From Bolinopsis microptera (lineage: Eukaryota > Ctenophora > Tentaculata > Lobata > Bolinopsidae), in NCBI RefSeq assembly GCF_026151205.1, contig NC_087076.1:15646419-15710418 (forward strand): DNA of 64,000 nucleotides, read 5' to 3'. A model generated the notes under the pieces. It was not told the origin of the DNA, searched no databases, and was given only the letters and a program-made list of their open reading frames with translations. This document shows, one piece after another, positions 46,001-58,160 of this stretch. The translations under genes and the position numbers were made by a program. Positions within the stretch are counted from its first letter, which is position 1; every line of letters begins with the position of its first letter.

Positions 46001-49000
46001 CTGCCCTAGTTATAACTAGTTATATCTATTAATGCCCGAAAGTTAACTATTTACTACCTAGCTCTAGCAGTACTTCAGCTTCATTAAAATATAATTATCA
46101 TATTTAGGAATTAGGGTTGCTTATTAACGTAGTACTTGCACTGTAATTATATTTTGGGTTGATTATTTTAGCAGTAATCGACTCTCTAAGTTTCTTGCCA
46201 GTGCTTTAATCATCTGTTTACTTGGATTGTGGCTTACCAAGCTCCTTTTATTTTCGTGATAGCTCGCAAATTTTAGTGTAATTGTTTTTTAGCAGCTAAA
46301 AGTTGTGATGCTGATCATTTCTACTTGTTTAAATAAAGTTGAATAATCTAAATATAGGACATTTTACCTCACGACCTTCTGTCGTGAACTACAATTTGTA
46401 ATTAGAATTGAATAGGGATTATTTAGTTTAAGGAATGCGGATTTCAATCGCCCCAAGACATCGACCATGGCCCTTTCGGTCCTTTAAATTAGTACAATAT
46501 ATATACATAATATTATATAATGTGTACTTCAAACTCTTTTACATTCATTGTTTGTACATTAACATTTAGCAATGACCTTATACTGACATACAGTAAATTA
46601 TGATTACATGCAGTTATCCTTACATAGAAATAACCATAAGTCCGCCAGACTATTAAGATTGCAGCGGACAGAAGATTCTGCTAAATTTCAGTTTCAGATT
46701 CTACACATATTATTTAAATGCATACTTATACAAGACTGTTGACTAGTCTTGCCAATCCTACTTATTGCACAGCAGATGAGTGGAGTATTACAAACTCTGA
46801 CACGGGTTCAAATCTGCCTATTTTCTTGCTTTAAACTTGTGAACAATCTAATTCGTCTAGTACTAATTTTCCACATTTAGACCTTTTCCGTTTGATAATT
46901 TTTCATTCTGTTATTGAATTATTAATATCCAAATTATACTCAATCAACTTCGTGTAACCGGCTACTCAGTAGACTAGAAGGTTAAAAGTAGTTGACTGAA
47001 TCTACTGCTTTAAAGTATAATTTTGATTAACTACAGGGGCAAAATTCAGTGCACATACGTTTGCATCGGATCATATAACATGGCCATGTTTCATATTTGG
47101 GACCTATAACTTGATAGAAGGAATGCTACTCATTTGACGATTCCGTCGCCAAAATTTGAATTCGATTTTTAGAGGCCACATCCAATCAACACTGAATTGC
47201 TTTAAATACTCGTGTTTGTAGACCTGCTAGAAATTAGGCTTTCTGCACGATTCCCATAGTGCAGATCTAGTGTCAACCCAATCATCTGATCCCACGTAAT
47301 AGCTGGAGCTCCAATGTTTTCAGGATAAGTTTATCTTAAAAATTTATCTTAAAAGGCCAAACATAATATATTACAATTTGACTCGACCTGATCATTCAAA
47401 ATATCTGAAAAACGCAAAATTGAACGTTAATTCGGAAAAAATGAAGATTGTTATTATTTGATTTGATATATTCGTCAAATGAGTGATAATAGCAAGTTAA
47501 ACATTATGTTTATAATTAACATTATGTAATATGTATGTGTAATGACCCCTGTAGTTCGCAATCCTGCTTAATTAACATTAATTGTTTGCTTGTATCGTTG
47601 TTGAAACATTAAACGATTTTAATTTTACATGTTTTCGAAACTGTCGTGAGAGCGTTTCTCATATTTATGTCCATAATCTGAATGCTTGTCAATACATGTT
47701 TAATGTTCTTATCAATGAACAGATTCTTATGTTTCTGTGTCATTACTGTTGCATTGTTAATATTAGTTAATTAACAACTTAGTAGTAAACATTTAGGATT
47801 GCTTAGCAGGATATATACATTCCTTTGTTGTAAGGGCGTCGGCCTCCTGAAATATAAACAATTATTAAATTCACTGTGCTGTCCTGTAATGAGCTATTGT
47901 AAATAAGCCACAATTTTAAGAGTTACTGATCAGACTGGTGAAAAAAAGGTTATAGCACAATCTTGAATCTGCAGTGGCAAACAATTATTATGTAACTTTA
48001 GAAGCAACCCTAATTAAGATAAAAATGTTTGTATTTTCTTGCAAAAGTTTACGTTTTGAATCTATCTAACTTTACTTTTGCAGGTATCAAAAGCTGGACA
48101 GATTGGACAGTGATGGCGTCCTTTTTGCACGCTTTGCCTCATTTTGCTTCAACATAGAGAGCAATTCCATCTTCCAATCCATTCTTGAACAATATGACTT
48201 CTGCAAAGAATGTTGCCCTGTTGAGTGGGTCTGTGTCGTTTACATTTCGATAAGGATGATTCTGCATGCTTTCATGAAGAAACGCAAACTCAGTCGACTT
48301 CGTGACATTGGAGTATCTCCCAAGATCAGAAAATCTTCACACCTCAGTAAGATTGGCACCTTTCATGATGTAAGTTTTGTGGTGCGCTCACTTTCGGTGA
48401 ACCAAGTTTTCATGATGAACGGAAGGTATGGCCCTAGTTTACCGCAAGCCAATTCGAACACTTCTAATCCTGGAAATTATGGTCCTAGACTTCCAAATAC
48501 AATGAATCACGACGTCTTTCACCCAGAAATACCTCAACAATCTGCTCAAAAGTTTGGACCATCTCTTCCAATTGGTACATCCTCTGGGAATTTTGGGCCT
48601 CCTCTACCGAATTTCCAGAGAAGTGGTGGTATGTTTGGACCAGGTATACCTGTGAGGCCCACATTGCCAGAAACTTTAAACAACTTAGTGAATAATCCTG
48701 ACAAGTTTGGACCTCCTCTTCCCATACAATCATATCCGATATATAGACCTACTCTTCCTTCTGCTCCAGTATTTTCATCCTTTCCCGGAAATTCTGCTGC
48801 TAACAATGAACAGTTCAAGCAGCCTGCGGATGATATCCAGAAAGACAAGATCATCATATCTCAAAGTGATGACATTCAACCTGTTCCTGTTCCTGAAAAC
48901 TGCCACACAACTATAGAGAGACTATTTCAGCTCTACAATACTGAGCCTGTGGTCCTTCCAAGCAAAACTAATTTGCAGGATGTATTTGGGGGGAATGCTA

Positions 49001-50202
49001 GAGGTTTTGATCCATCTGATGACAAGATTGAACCAAAGATTATTTCCCAAAGTTTGGAATTGCTTCCTAACAAGGAGCACCAGCCTGAAGAACCAATTGA
49101 AGATCCTCCAACCTCAAATAACCCTATCTCTAATGTTCTTGAACCAATTCTTAAAGCATACATTGGTTCATTCCAACCACCTACATTCAGTTTGTTTCCT
49201 TCAGATGTAGTCAATGCTGTGATTAAGGGAAAGCCAGATAAAAGTGACTCTAATGCAGATCAGAAGGGTGCTCATCCAGAGCAACCTGCCCATTCTCCTC
49301 GGCATCGACATAATTCTCCACCACGGCAGCGGCAGCGGACTCCTCCACGGCAGCGGCAGCAGACTCCTCCAAGACAACGGTCTCCTCCAAGACAACGGTC
49401 TCCTCCAAGACAACGGTCTCCTCCAAGAAAACGGTCTCCTCCACGTCAGCGGACTCCACCTCGCCAGAGGACTCCCCCACGACATCGGGTTTCTCCACGA
49501 CAGAAATCTCCTAATCGACAGCGTTCCCCTCCGAGACAACGCTCTCCCAGGCGAGAAAAGTCTCCTCACCGCAGACGCTCCCCTCATCGTGATCGTAGAC
49601 ATTCTTCACATCGTAGACAATCCCCAGCACGAGATACAAATTTTGATAGGTCAAGATCAGAAAGTGGGAGACAGTCTGATCGGGATAGAGCTCCAGATAA
49701 ACATGGTCCAATGATGGGGGACCCATTAGTTCTGGGACCTCCAATGTCATCCCCGAATATTATGCCTCCAAATAATATGCAACAAAACAGGTTCGGGCCT
49801 CCTATGCCACCAAACAACATATCACCCGTTAGATTTGGCCCTCCCATGCCAAGAGGTAATATGCAAGCTGGTAGATTTGGTCCCCCTATTCCTAATAATA
49901 TGCAAGGGGAACGGTTTGGTCCTCCAATGCCATCAAATAATATGCAGCATAATCGATTTGGTCCACCAATGCCACCAAATGATATGGGGAATATGCAGGG
50001 ACCTAACAATTTTGGGGCCTTTCAGCCACCTGGCAACCGTTTTCCACCTGGAATGAACCAGAATTTCCCTCAAAGACCAGGAATGGGAGGTTCTGGTCCA
50101 ATGAACAACATGATGGGAAATCCTCAATTCAACAGAGGTTTTAATCCTCAGCAAAGAATGATGCAACGTGGTCCTGGTCCATTTCGACCTAGAGGGATGT
50201 AG
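43007..50202 (+). CDS. RPRD-type protein: CID domain, coiled coil, proline/arginine-rich tail, 6 exons, 999 aa
   Basis: Exons: 43007-43151, 43678-43905, 44045-44200, 44313-44488, 44789-44964, 48084-50202. Phases agree and the sum is exactly 3000 nt. Residues 3-130 form a CID (RNA polymerase II C-terminal-domain interacting domain): LNELSGAQESIEKVSVWIQQ, LLFLVNDVLQHSKRKGPQFV, MLDIWESREVF. This pattern is that of RPRD1/RPRD2. Residues 130-290 are helical and acidic, as in the RPRD coiled-coil part. The last exon (294-999) has repeats of the form [FY]GPPxP, an SR-like block around 697-813 (SPPRQR, TPPRQR; an 18-bp DNA repeat underlies it), then more RFGPPMP repeats. The long tail resembles RPRD2 in style. 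By family it would bind phosphorylated polymerase II tail in the nucleus. The start of the last exon (to about residue 410) is less repetitive and could contain an unspotted intron. AATAAA follows 27 bases after the stop. Confidence 0.85.
44965..48083 (+). other. Last intron of the RPRD-like gene, nothing else seen
   Basis: 3.1 kb between donor GTGAGT and acceptor TTTTGCAG. It is AT-rich with no nested gene or RNA that I can support. Confidence 0.6.
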
Positions 50203-50228
50203 ATTTTCATGATTGTGATGATTCAGAT

Positions 50229-50234
50229 AATAAA
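50229..50234 (+). terminator. Poly(A) signal AATAAA of the RPRD-like gene
   Basis: AATAAA 27 bases after the TAG stop, which separates this gene from the proline-rich gene downstream. Confidence 0.6.
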
Positions 50235-50801
50235 TTATTTGTGACTTTAGCCAAGTACAGCTTTTCATCTTTATTAGAATATTATAATCAGTACAAGATA
50301 ACTGAAGACAATTAACGTGCTATCAGAATTTTCTGCTGGAATCTAATGATGTTTTTTTCTAAGAAGTAAGGAGTCTTATTTCATTAAAATAATTGCATTG
50401 CTGGTTATTCTTTGTATTTTTTTAAGTACAATGTAAATTATTTAGTATTACTGTGTCCCACTGTTTGTAACAAAGTACGTTTTACAATCTTGAACACAAA
50501 CATTTATGGAGAAATACCTTCCAAAGTTCCAAGAAAATTCAGTAATTCTGCATTTCTGCAATCTTAGTTTACTAAATACAGAACTGCATAATAAATTGAT
50601 CAAACCCGCTAGGCAAAATTTGTAAGATTCTTTAAACCAAATCAAACCTTTATCTTAAGTAAAAGTATTCCATCGAAACACAGGTGTAATGTCACGTTAA
50701 TTTTAGCACTAAACCTGATTCCAGTAATATTTGACAGCGTAATTCTACGAAGCTATGTCGGGCTCCTTGGATAGTACCATATTTTCATGATCAGTCATGT
50801 T

Positions 50802-50845
50802 ATCAGAATGTATCAGAATGTATCAGAATGTATCAGAATGTACAG
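50802..50845 (+). repeat. TATCAGAATG tandem repeat, four copies
   Basis: A perfect 11-bp period with one base of spacing, in the intergenic gap after the RPRD-like gene. Confidence 0.85.
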
Positions 50846-51257
50846 TGTCGCTTTTAAATTCGGATTTAAATTGGGGCAAATAGTTCTCGAAAATAGCCAG
50901 TTAAATTTTTTTTGGGACAACTTAACCAAGTACTTAATCAAACACACAATTGTTTACGATTTCGCTTTCTTGATGCTTTGCTTGTATGTTGCACAATTAT
51001 TTGTATTTATTGGATGCTTTTGGGTTGATTTAATTTTTTGTTAAGTCAGCTTGGTGGTTAATTTTGTTACAGTGCCACACTCTTGGAGAGACAATGGGGC
51101 TTTCAAACCGTATTCATCCACCATGACCCGTCCTTGAAACTGAAAGACAGGGCCCGGCTGGGGCCATGGGTTGAATTATAGACGGCTGGGACTACATGTT
51201 TTTGCTGTGCTGCATCATTCAGTAAAATTTGTGATTTCTAAATGATGCTGCTGGCAG

Positions 51258-52048
51258 GGGAGAGAAAAGGATATCGACAAGTAAGAATTTTAATATTTCT
51301 CAAAAATATATATTTTGAATAATATTATATCTACTTTTCATCTTAAAGAAAAATTCCATTTTGTTTTTCCATTTTTCCCCACGATTGCTCTTCAATTCTT
51401 CTTCACATAATATTATCATTTACCAGCTCATTTTCAGATTTTCGTGACTGTGGTACAATAACAGTCTTGACGGTTAACCCAGTACAAGTAAGTAACATCT
51501 TAAAACTTTAATTAATCTTGATCTCTGATTCATTTGGACCAACATTATATTTTCGTTTTAAGTAATCGGTGATTAATTGACTGATTTATCACAGCCGAGT
51601 ATTGCAAGAAGAAGATTAACGATTCTGTTTGAGAGGTAAAGCAACTTTACTTAGATTATCTTGATTTTTGCGTTTGAATATCAGATTATACATTTATGTA
51701 CTTCCATCTAAAGAAACTGCTCATAGCATAGAAATCTTTCAGATAATTAAACCGTGGCAGCTGTTTCCTAATGTATGCATTCCATGTTTTCAGGTTCCCA
51801 AGGCTATATGCACCTAAAACGCAGACAGGACTTTATCTCAAGTCTCGATAGTTGGATGAATCTTATTTAAAAAGGACTTCTCCTTCATCTACACATCAAG
51901 TAAGTGGAGAAGGCTTTTAAGTCTTAAATTCACTGCTCGATCATCAACGCTTTCAATCGTTTTCTGAATGTTTCATGGTCTGTAGATGAAGATTCTCTGA
52001 TTGAAAACATTGTTGATTTATATTTCAGGTCAGAACAAACAGTAATCA
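51258..52048 (+). CDS. Probable 5' exons of the proline-rich nuclear protein gene
   Basis: Five short exons with good splice sites: 51258-51280, 51438-51487, 51595-51635, 51794-51899, 52029-52048. Their phases chain without conflict into the exon that begins at 52627. The reading includes FRDCGTITVLTVNPVQ, PSIARRRLTILFE and FPRLYAPKTQTGLYLKSR, then one TAG (51849-51851), then LDESYLKRTSPSSTHQ and VRTNSNQ. I recognise no domain. No ATG was placed. Either the exons are partly untranslated, the TAG-bearing exon is alternative, or the TAG is an error. A further open stretch ending in a stop (about 51072-51180) does not fit this frame. Confidence 0.4.
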
Positions 52049-52425
52049 GTATGTCTACAGAATGGAACTGATGCGGATAACTATTGCATTGATTTAATAT
52101 TTCTGTTTGGATGATAATATTAGTTAGAAATAAACCTTCATTTTGAATCCTTGCAGCATTTGTTTTAAAAATAAAATCGAGAGGTTTTTTCCATTGTTTT
52201 AGATGTCTGAAAGCCCTTGCTAAATATCTTATTATGAAATAACCGTATTTTTAATAACATAGCATATAATATGTGGTACTGGTGTTTTTCTTCTTGGTAC
52301 ATAGGAAAGTGACCACTGCTTCGTATTCTTCATCTGCTGATAATGTTTTAATCCCAAAAAGATGTCAGAAATCAAATTAAATCATTTGAAATACGATCTT
52401 CCAGTCAAATATTCCATAAAAAACA

Positions 52426-52520
52426 TTCCTACCATATTCACATTTCATATTATTCACATTTCATATTATCCCTACCATATTCACATTTCATTTTATTCAT
52501 ATATTTCATATTTCTACATT
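52426..52520 (+). repeat. Imperfect CATATTCACATTTCATATTA tandem repeat
   Basis: Three to four imperfect units in the intron before 52627; simple AT-rich repeat. Confidence 0.6.
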
Positions 52521-52626
52521 TCGTAGACATTCAATCAAATTTAATGTAATCGATTCTCAGGTCTTCTGCCGAACAGTGAAGAAGATAATTAGCTTTATTT
52601 AATTCTAACGTTTAAAACTGTTTCAG

Positions 52627-55600
52627 ATCGTCAAGAAGGAACGATAGAGACGATAGAGACAGGTCTGATGATCCTTTGGCTGATGACTTCAACGGAAGTT
52701 TTGCTGATGATGGAATACGGCCAGAAGATGCCATAGACGAGCAATTACCATACGCCAAACCTCGAGAGCAAAAGAAACCAAAGAAGACAACAAAGAAACT
52801 GCCATCATATGATCCACGCCAGATTTTATCTTATGGTTTTCGATTGGATGCACCGCCAGATGGTGAGCAAGCTGTTGGCTTCATGTTACTTCCTGATGGA
52901 ACTTTGGCTGCAATACCTATCGCTCCCCACATGTTCCTTGCTAAACCGAAACCAGTCTCTCCAAAGGCAGAGGAGGTTGAGGAAGAGGTAGAGGGTCCAA
53001 AAACTCCTGAAGGAACACCTGCAGTTCAAACTCTTGAAGAAGCTGATGGCAATGAAAAGACTGGTCCAAAAACTCCAGATTTGGAAGATTCTGAGCTAGA
53101 AGAAGGTGAAGTTAGTGAATCAGAAAACGAGGAAGAAGATTTAAAGGTCAATCCTGGTGCTGCGAAATATGATCCTACTTCTGAGTATAATCCTGAGCTG
53201 TCTGGGAAATATAATGATGAAGTTGATGGTGTTCCATTTGACATCGGTGAGGATGGATACATTACTGATGAATACAAGGATTCTGCTTCCTCTGCTGGCA
53301 GTGCTCCCTCTATGCCATCTCCGGAGGTTTCTGATGAAGAGGACCCCCAGGCAATAGCCTTGAAAAATGTTGAATCGTGGAAGGACGATTATAATGAAAT
53401 TGATGGTGAGGCACTTGAGGAAACCAAACCACCTGAACCGTCTTCATCAGAGGAAGGGGAATTGTCTGATGGAGAAAATGCCCCTCCTGCAAAATCAGGT
53501 ATGACTGGTCTTGCATCATTCCTTGATAGATTATCAGATGGTGAAGAAAAGAGTGCTGTTCAAGAGGAAAGATCTGAATATGAGCAATTCTATCCTCCAG
53601 GATATCTCGAAAATTCTAAAATCGAAAACAAGTCTAGTAATAAATCCCCTCCAGTTAAACCATCTAAACCTGCATATCTGATGGGAGCAATGTAAGCCCT
53701 GACAGGTCTTTAGATTCATCTCGCAAAATATTTCATCAGGAGGATAGCCAACCTCCACAAGGCTATCAAGACATGATGGGTATGGACAAAACATCTCCTG
53801 AGCCTAGGATAAGACACAACTCATTTGGTTACAACAGTATACCTCCAATGAGGCCTAATGCTCCTCCCTACAATGGTGGTGGGCCAAGATTGAGGTATGA
53901 ACAGAGAAATCCTGGTCCTGGAAATGAAAGAGGATTTCCTGGTGATTATGTGAGACAGAGACCACACCATGAAGTATATTCCCCATCTCCTCCCCATTAT
54001 CAACATTCTCCTCCATCCCTTTGTAACAGATCACCACCCCCACCTAGGTCACCTCCAAGAAATAGGTCACCTCCCCGCAATAGGTCACCACTGCGGAGTA
54101 GGTCGCCTCCTCGCAACATGCACATGATGTCACCGCCTCCCATGCTGCATCAGCAACATCAGATAAGACCCCAGCCTTCAGGTTCTCGTGACTACCAAAG
54201 ACATCCTCGACCTTACCCACCAGCACCTGTACAGAGACATGCTTATCCTCCTCCAAGGCATCCTCGACCACTGAGTTACTATTCTGCTAGACCTCTTTAC
54301 ATTAATCCTAATTCCGATGACAGAAGGGAAGAGGATTTTCCTCCGATGAATCATTTTTTAGGGGTAAGCCCCCGCGCCATGCGACTCGAGGGAGTTGGCA
54401 GCGGGGGTACCATTAAAGCAGCTGTTCAAATGTTCCAAGTTGTTCATTTTACAGTTAAATGTGCAGTGACTCTGTGTGTTTTTGCTACTATCATAGAAAA
54501 GTTGAAAGTCAGATTAAAACTGATAGGGTTACTCCCTAAAAAGTCCAAAGATGTATCAAGCATATTTGGGCCGAACTTTGCCTCTCAAGAACAGATTTTG
54601 GTGTATGTTATGACTGGTCACTCTTATGGTCCACCACTACCACAAAGACCTGCTGTACCTGAACAGACTGCTTACTCTGAGAGCTCACAAAGTCATGGGA
54701 GCTATTCAGGGCATCAGCAGAGACATGCAGATCATCAGGAACAAACATATTACGCAGAAGATCCACGATATGAATCGAGACGAGAAAGGCACCATGGTGA
54801 TGAATATGTTCATGGTACTAATCCAAGTTCTGATAGACATCCTGACAGACAAAAGTCATCAAAAAACAGAAGGACCATAAGCCCTAATCAAAATATTCGT
54901 TCAATTAACCATTCAGGGCACTATCCAGGTCAATCCTTTGGATCTGATAATCCATCTATAGATGGAAAGCTAGTTATGCAACAAGAAACTGCTCAAAACA
55001 GTGAAATTCAACAGTATCATACAGATGGCATTCAAAGGTACAATACTCCTAAAAAGTTTGGTCCTCCTTTACCCTCTGCCCCATCCAACAATCCACAAGT
55101 CTATTATAAGGATGATTCTGATGAAGAGTATTTCAAACCACGAGTGCAGCAATACTCCTCCAGACCAGATGTTCCTAGTAGAAGACCAGATCCTGTATAC
55201 CCCCGACCAGATCCTGTGAACACCCGACCAGATCCTGTGTACGCCCGACCAGGTCCGCCTGAACTAAAGCAAGAACCGGTAAAACCACCGTTTGAGGACC
55301 AGGATAGGCATAGTGTTAAAAAAAGCAGGGAAAGAAAAAGACCTCAACCAGTAGACATTAGCAGCAGTGATGATGCTATGTCTGAAAGTTCTGAGGATGC
55401 ATCAGAAGCTGTTCAAGATATTAATCATGTTCCCTTTGCTGATTTGCCAGTGCCAAAAGTAAATTATTCAAAAGAAAAAGCCAGTAAGCCCTTCAGTGAT
55501 ATACCAGCACCAAGAATTTCTGCCCTGCCTCATACGGGCATGGACTCCTTAAATTTCAAGCCATTTGATGAGTTATTGTTGAATGAGAAACAGAAATTCA

Positions 55601-57510
55601 AGCCAATTGAAGAAACCGGTGAGGAACCAAAGTTTTCAAGCTTTCCAAAGTCAATCTATGTTATGCTTAAAAATGAAGAATTGGCAACATCCATTGACAA
55701 AATTCTAGGAGCATACGATATGGAAACTATCCTAAACAAGCAAGATAGTGAAGATGAGGGAGCTGATATTGGACCATCAATTTTACAGTCTATTTTTGGT
55801 GGAGAAAGCAGAATGGCCCCAAATTATGACATCATGGACAAAGAAGAACAAATGGAAGAAAGACGATTAGAAATGCAAAGAAGGGAACCTGCAGAAGCTC
55901 AGGCACTCAAAGAAAAAGCACTAGCAGATAAGACTCCTGAGAAAGAACCAAAAAAGATGAAAGACAGACGGAAAAGAGGAAAGAAATCTAATGTTGAAAA
56001 ACCAAGTTCTTTGAAGTCTCAATCCTCTTCGATGGCTGTCAAAGCTTCACCTTTGCATTCATCCATATCCCCTTCAGTACCACAAACGGTGTTATCCTCT
56101 GCTGTGACTAGGCCAAGTAATGTACCAACAGTTGCTCCAACAACCACTGTGGTGACTAGCAGTTCAAAGCCAAAGATACTAGATGCAGATATGGAGGCTA
56201 AACGTGCCGAGGTGTTAGCTAAAATAGCTATGTTCAAGCAGCAAAATGAACAGGAGAAACAAGAACTTCAGAAGTGGAAAAAGGAGAAAAAAGGGGATGT
56301 TGTTATCAAAGATGTTGATCCCAAAACCTTGACGAACTCTGGGAGAAAACGATATACTTTCAACATCGAGGAAGCAAAAGCACAGCAAGAGGCAAAAGCA
56401 CAGCAAGCTGCTAAAGCTAAAACTTCAACTACACCTGCTCCTTCCGCAGCTACAACATCATCAGCTACGTCTACTATTACATCTGTGTCCCCTTCTGTGA
56501 GTAGTGATACCACATTAAGCACACTGCCTAGATTTTATCAAGCTGCAGTTCAAGGCATACCTCCGACTCTGGAGACCATGTCAAGTGTTGGATCTTTACC
56601 TCCCTTACCAGTCATGCCTACTCCTCCTGGTATGAATCCAGGTTTTAATCCAGGTTTTAATCCAAATATGCCAATGAACATGGGTATGCCAAATATGCCT
56701 ATGAACATGGGGATGCCAAATATGCCAATGAACATGGGAATGCCAAATATGCATATGAACATGGGGATGAATATGGGGAACCAAAATTGGTATGGGCCTC
56801 CTATGGGCAATTTTAACCAATTCCCAAATTCAATGCAGAATAACTATAATGGTTTCAATGCTCCCCAAGTTAGACCTTCCCCCCCTATAATTTCTGCTCC
56901 TCCAACTATCAGACAGGTTGGTCCCAGACCAACTCCACCCGGACTAGAAGGGCCACAACCATCAGGGGTCAATCCAACTTGGTCTGCATCAGCTGGTCCA
57001 AGAGCCGGGTCCTTCTCTTCAAATGCCTTGCCTACATCTAGCACACCCCGATCTTCTATACCAACCATAACCATGTCTACCAAATCAATTCCAACAGTTC
57101 ACAGTTTACAGCTTGCCTCCTCCCATGTTTCAGGAGTGCCTCAGACTATTACTGTAGGTTCACACAGCTCTTCTAAATCTGCACAAACTAAAAAACAAGT
57201 GGCTATAGATGAAGAGAAGATGAAGAAGGCACTAGAGGTGAAGCAAAAGTTAGAGCAAGGAATGAAGAAATTTCATGAAATGAAGGAAAAAGGAATGGTG
57301 GTCAAGAGGAATAGGTTTGATGTTACTCCAGATGAATTGAAGCTTCAAGGGACAATGAGCAAGACCGAAACTATGTCTACTCCATCTACCCAATCTAGCC
57401 AGCAGCCTGCAAAGTCTATATCTGATGAAGCGGCACCTGGTGTTGATTTGGATGATATTGACAATCTTGTTGATCTGAAAACTGATATGGAGTTAGATCT
57501 TGATTTTTAA
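52627..57510 (+). CDS. Large acidic/proline-rich, SR-like protein of unknown family, with one frame break
   Basis: Opens after acceptor TTTCAG at 52626 in phase 2, with SSRRNDRDDRDRSDDPLADDF-like charged sequence, then a compact segment (YDPRQILSYGFRLDAPPDG, GFMLLPDGTLAAIPIAP), acidic SEEGELSDGE and ELEEGEVSESE motifs, an RSPPRNRSPPR block (about 54030-54115), YGPPLP motifs, RPDPV repeats (55180-55250), a Lys/Glu helix (MEAKRAEVLAKIAMFKQQ), PMNMGMPN repeats (56665-56765) and a charged C-terminal helix. The frame changes between 53668 and 53692: one base appears to be missing. A 231-bp in-frame stretch (54364-54594) may be a retained intron. About 1600 codons in all. Composition suggests a nuclear RNA-processing protein. 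The shared [FY]GPPxP and RSPPR style links it to the RPRD-like neighbour; I cannot name it. The start codon lies upstream. Confidence 0.7.
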
Positions 57511-58154
57511 ATGATGGCCTCTTTGATCTGAGCTGATAATTTTCTTGTTTGAAAATTCGTTGTGCAAGGGGTTCCTCAACTTTCTAGCTAAAATTATTTT
57601 CTTTCACCGTTTTTATCTATCTTTATTTATTTTCTTCAAATTATACTAATTGATATTGATTGTTATAAAAAAGAATTTTCATTGTTCGCTCCAAAACTAT
57701 GCGACTAAATTACAGTTTACCAAAAATAACTACCTGATGCAATGTAATGATAGTATGTGCTGCAATTCCCAAGATTTTAGTGCCAACCTCCTCCTTCTTA
57801 AACTGTTTTATACTGCCCACATCTGGATAATCTGAAATTACCTAATTTGTTCCACGATATTTTAGTCCCCCTACCCTGACTCGGACATATGGCCCTAACT
57901 AAAACCTACAATTGCAGCACTGTTTCCGAAGCTACATAACTGTCAATTATTCTATGTGCATTTGCAATGTTACGGGGGCCATCTATAAATTGTGCTGTTG
58001 ATTTTTGAACTGTTTTTACACCCCCTGCTCCCAACCAAAATTTAACTGGCATTATTTGCATTTGATGTGGCGTTGGAAAATATTTTATACTGGGGGAAGC
58101 ATTCACAAAAACATAAGCTGACATCAAGGGGTCTCCAAACTGAATAATTATAAT

Positions 58155-58160
58155 AATAAA
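58155..58160 (+). terminator. Candidate poly(A) signal of the proline-rich gene
   Basis: First clear AATAAA after the stop at 57510, giving a 3' UTR of about 650 bases. Confidence 0.35.

Noticed and set aside
51072-51180. Open stretch LLERQWGFQTVFIHHDPSL... ending in TAG
   Set aside because: Acceptor-like start but no partner exon in phase; left unassigned rather than merged with the next gene.
57906-58127. 73-codon minus-strand open frame (YVFVNASPSIKYFPTP...)
   Set aside because: No splice context or family match, and it lies in the probable 3' UTR of the plus-strand gene.
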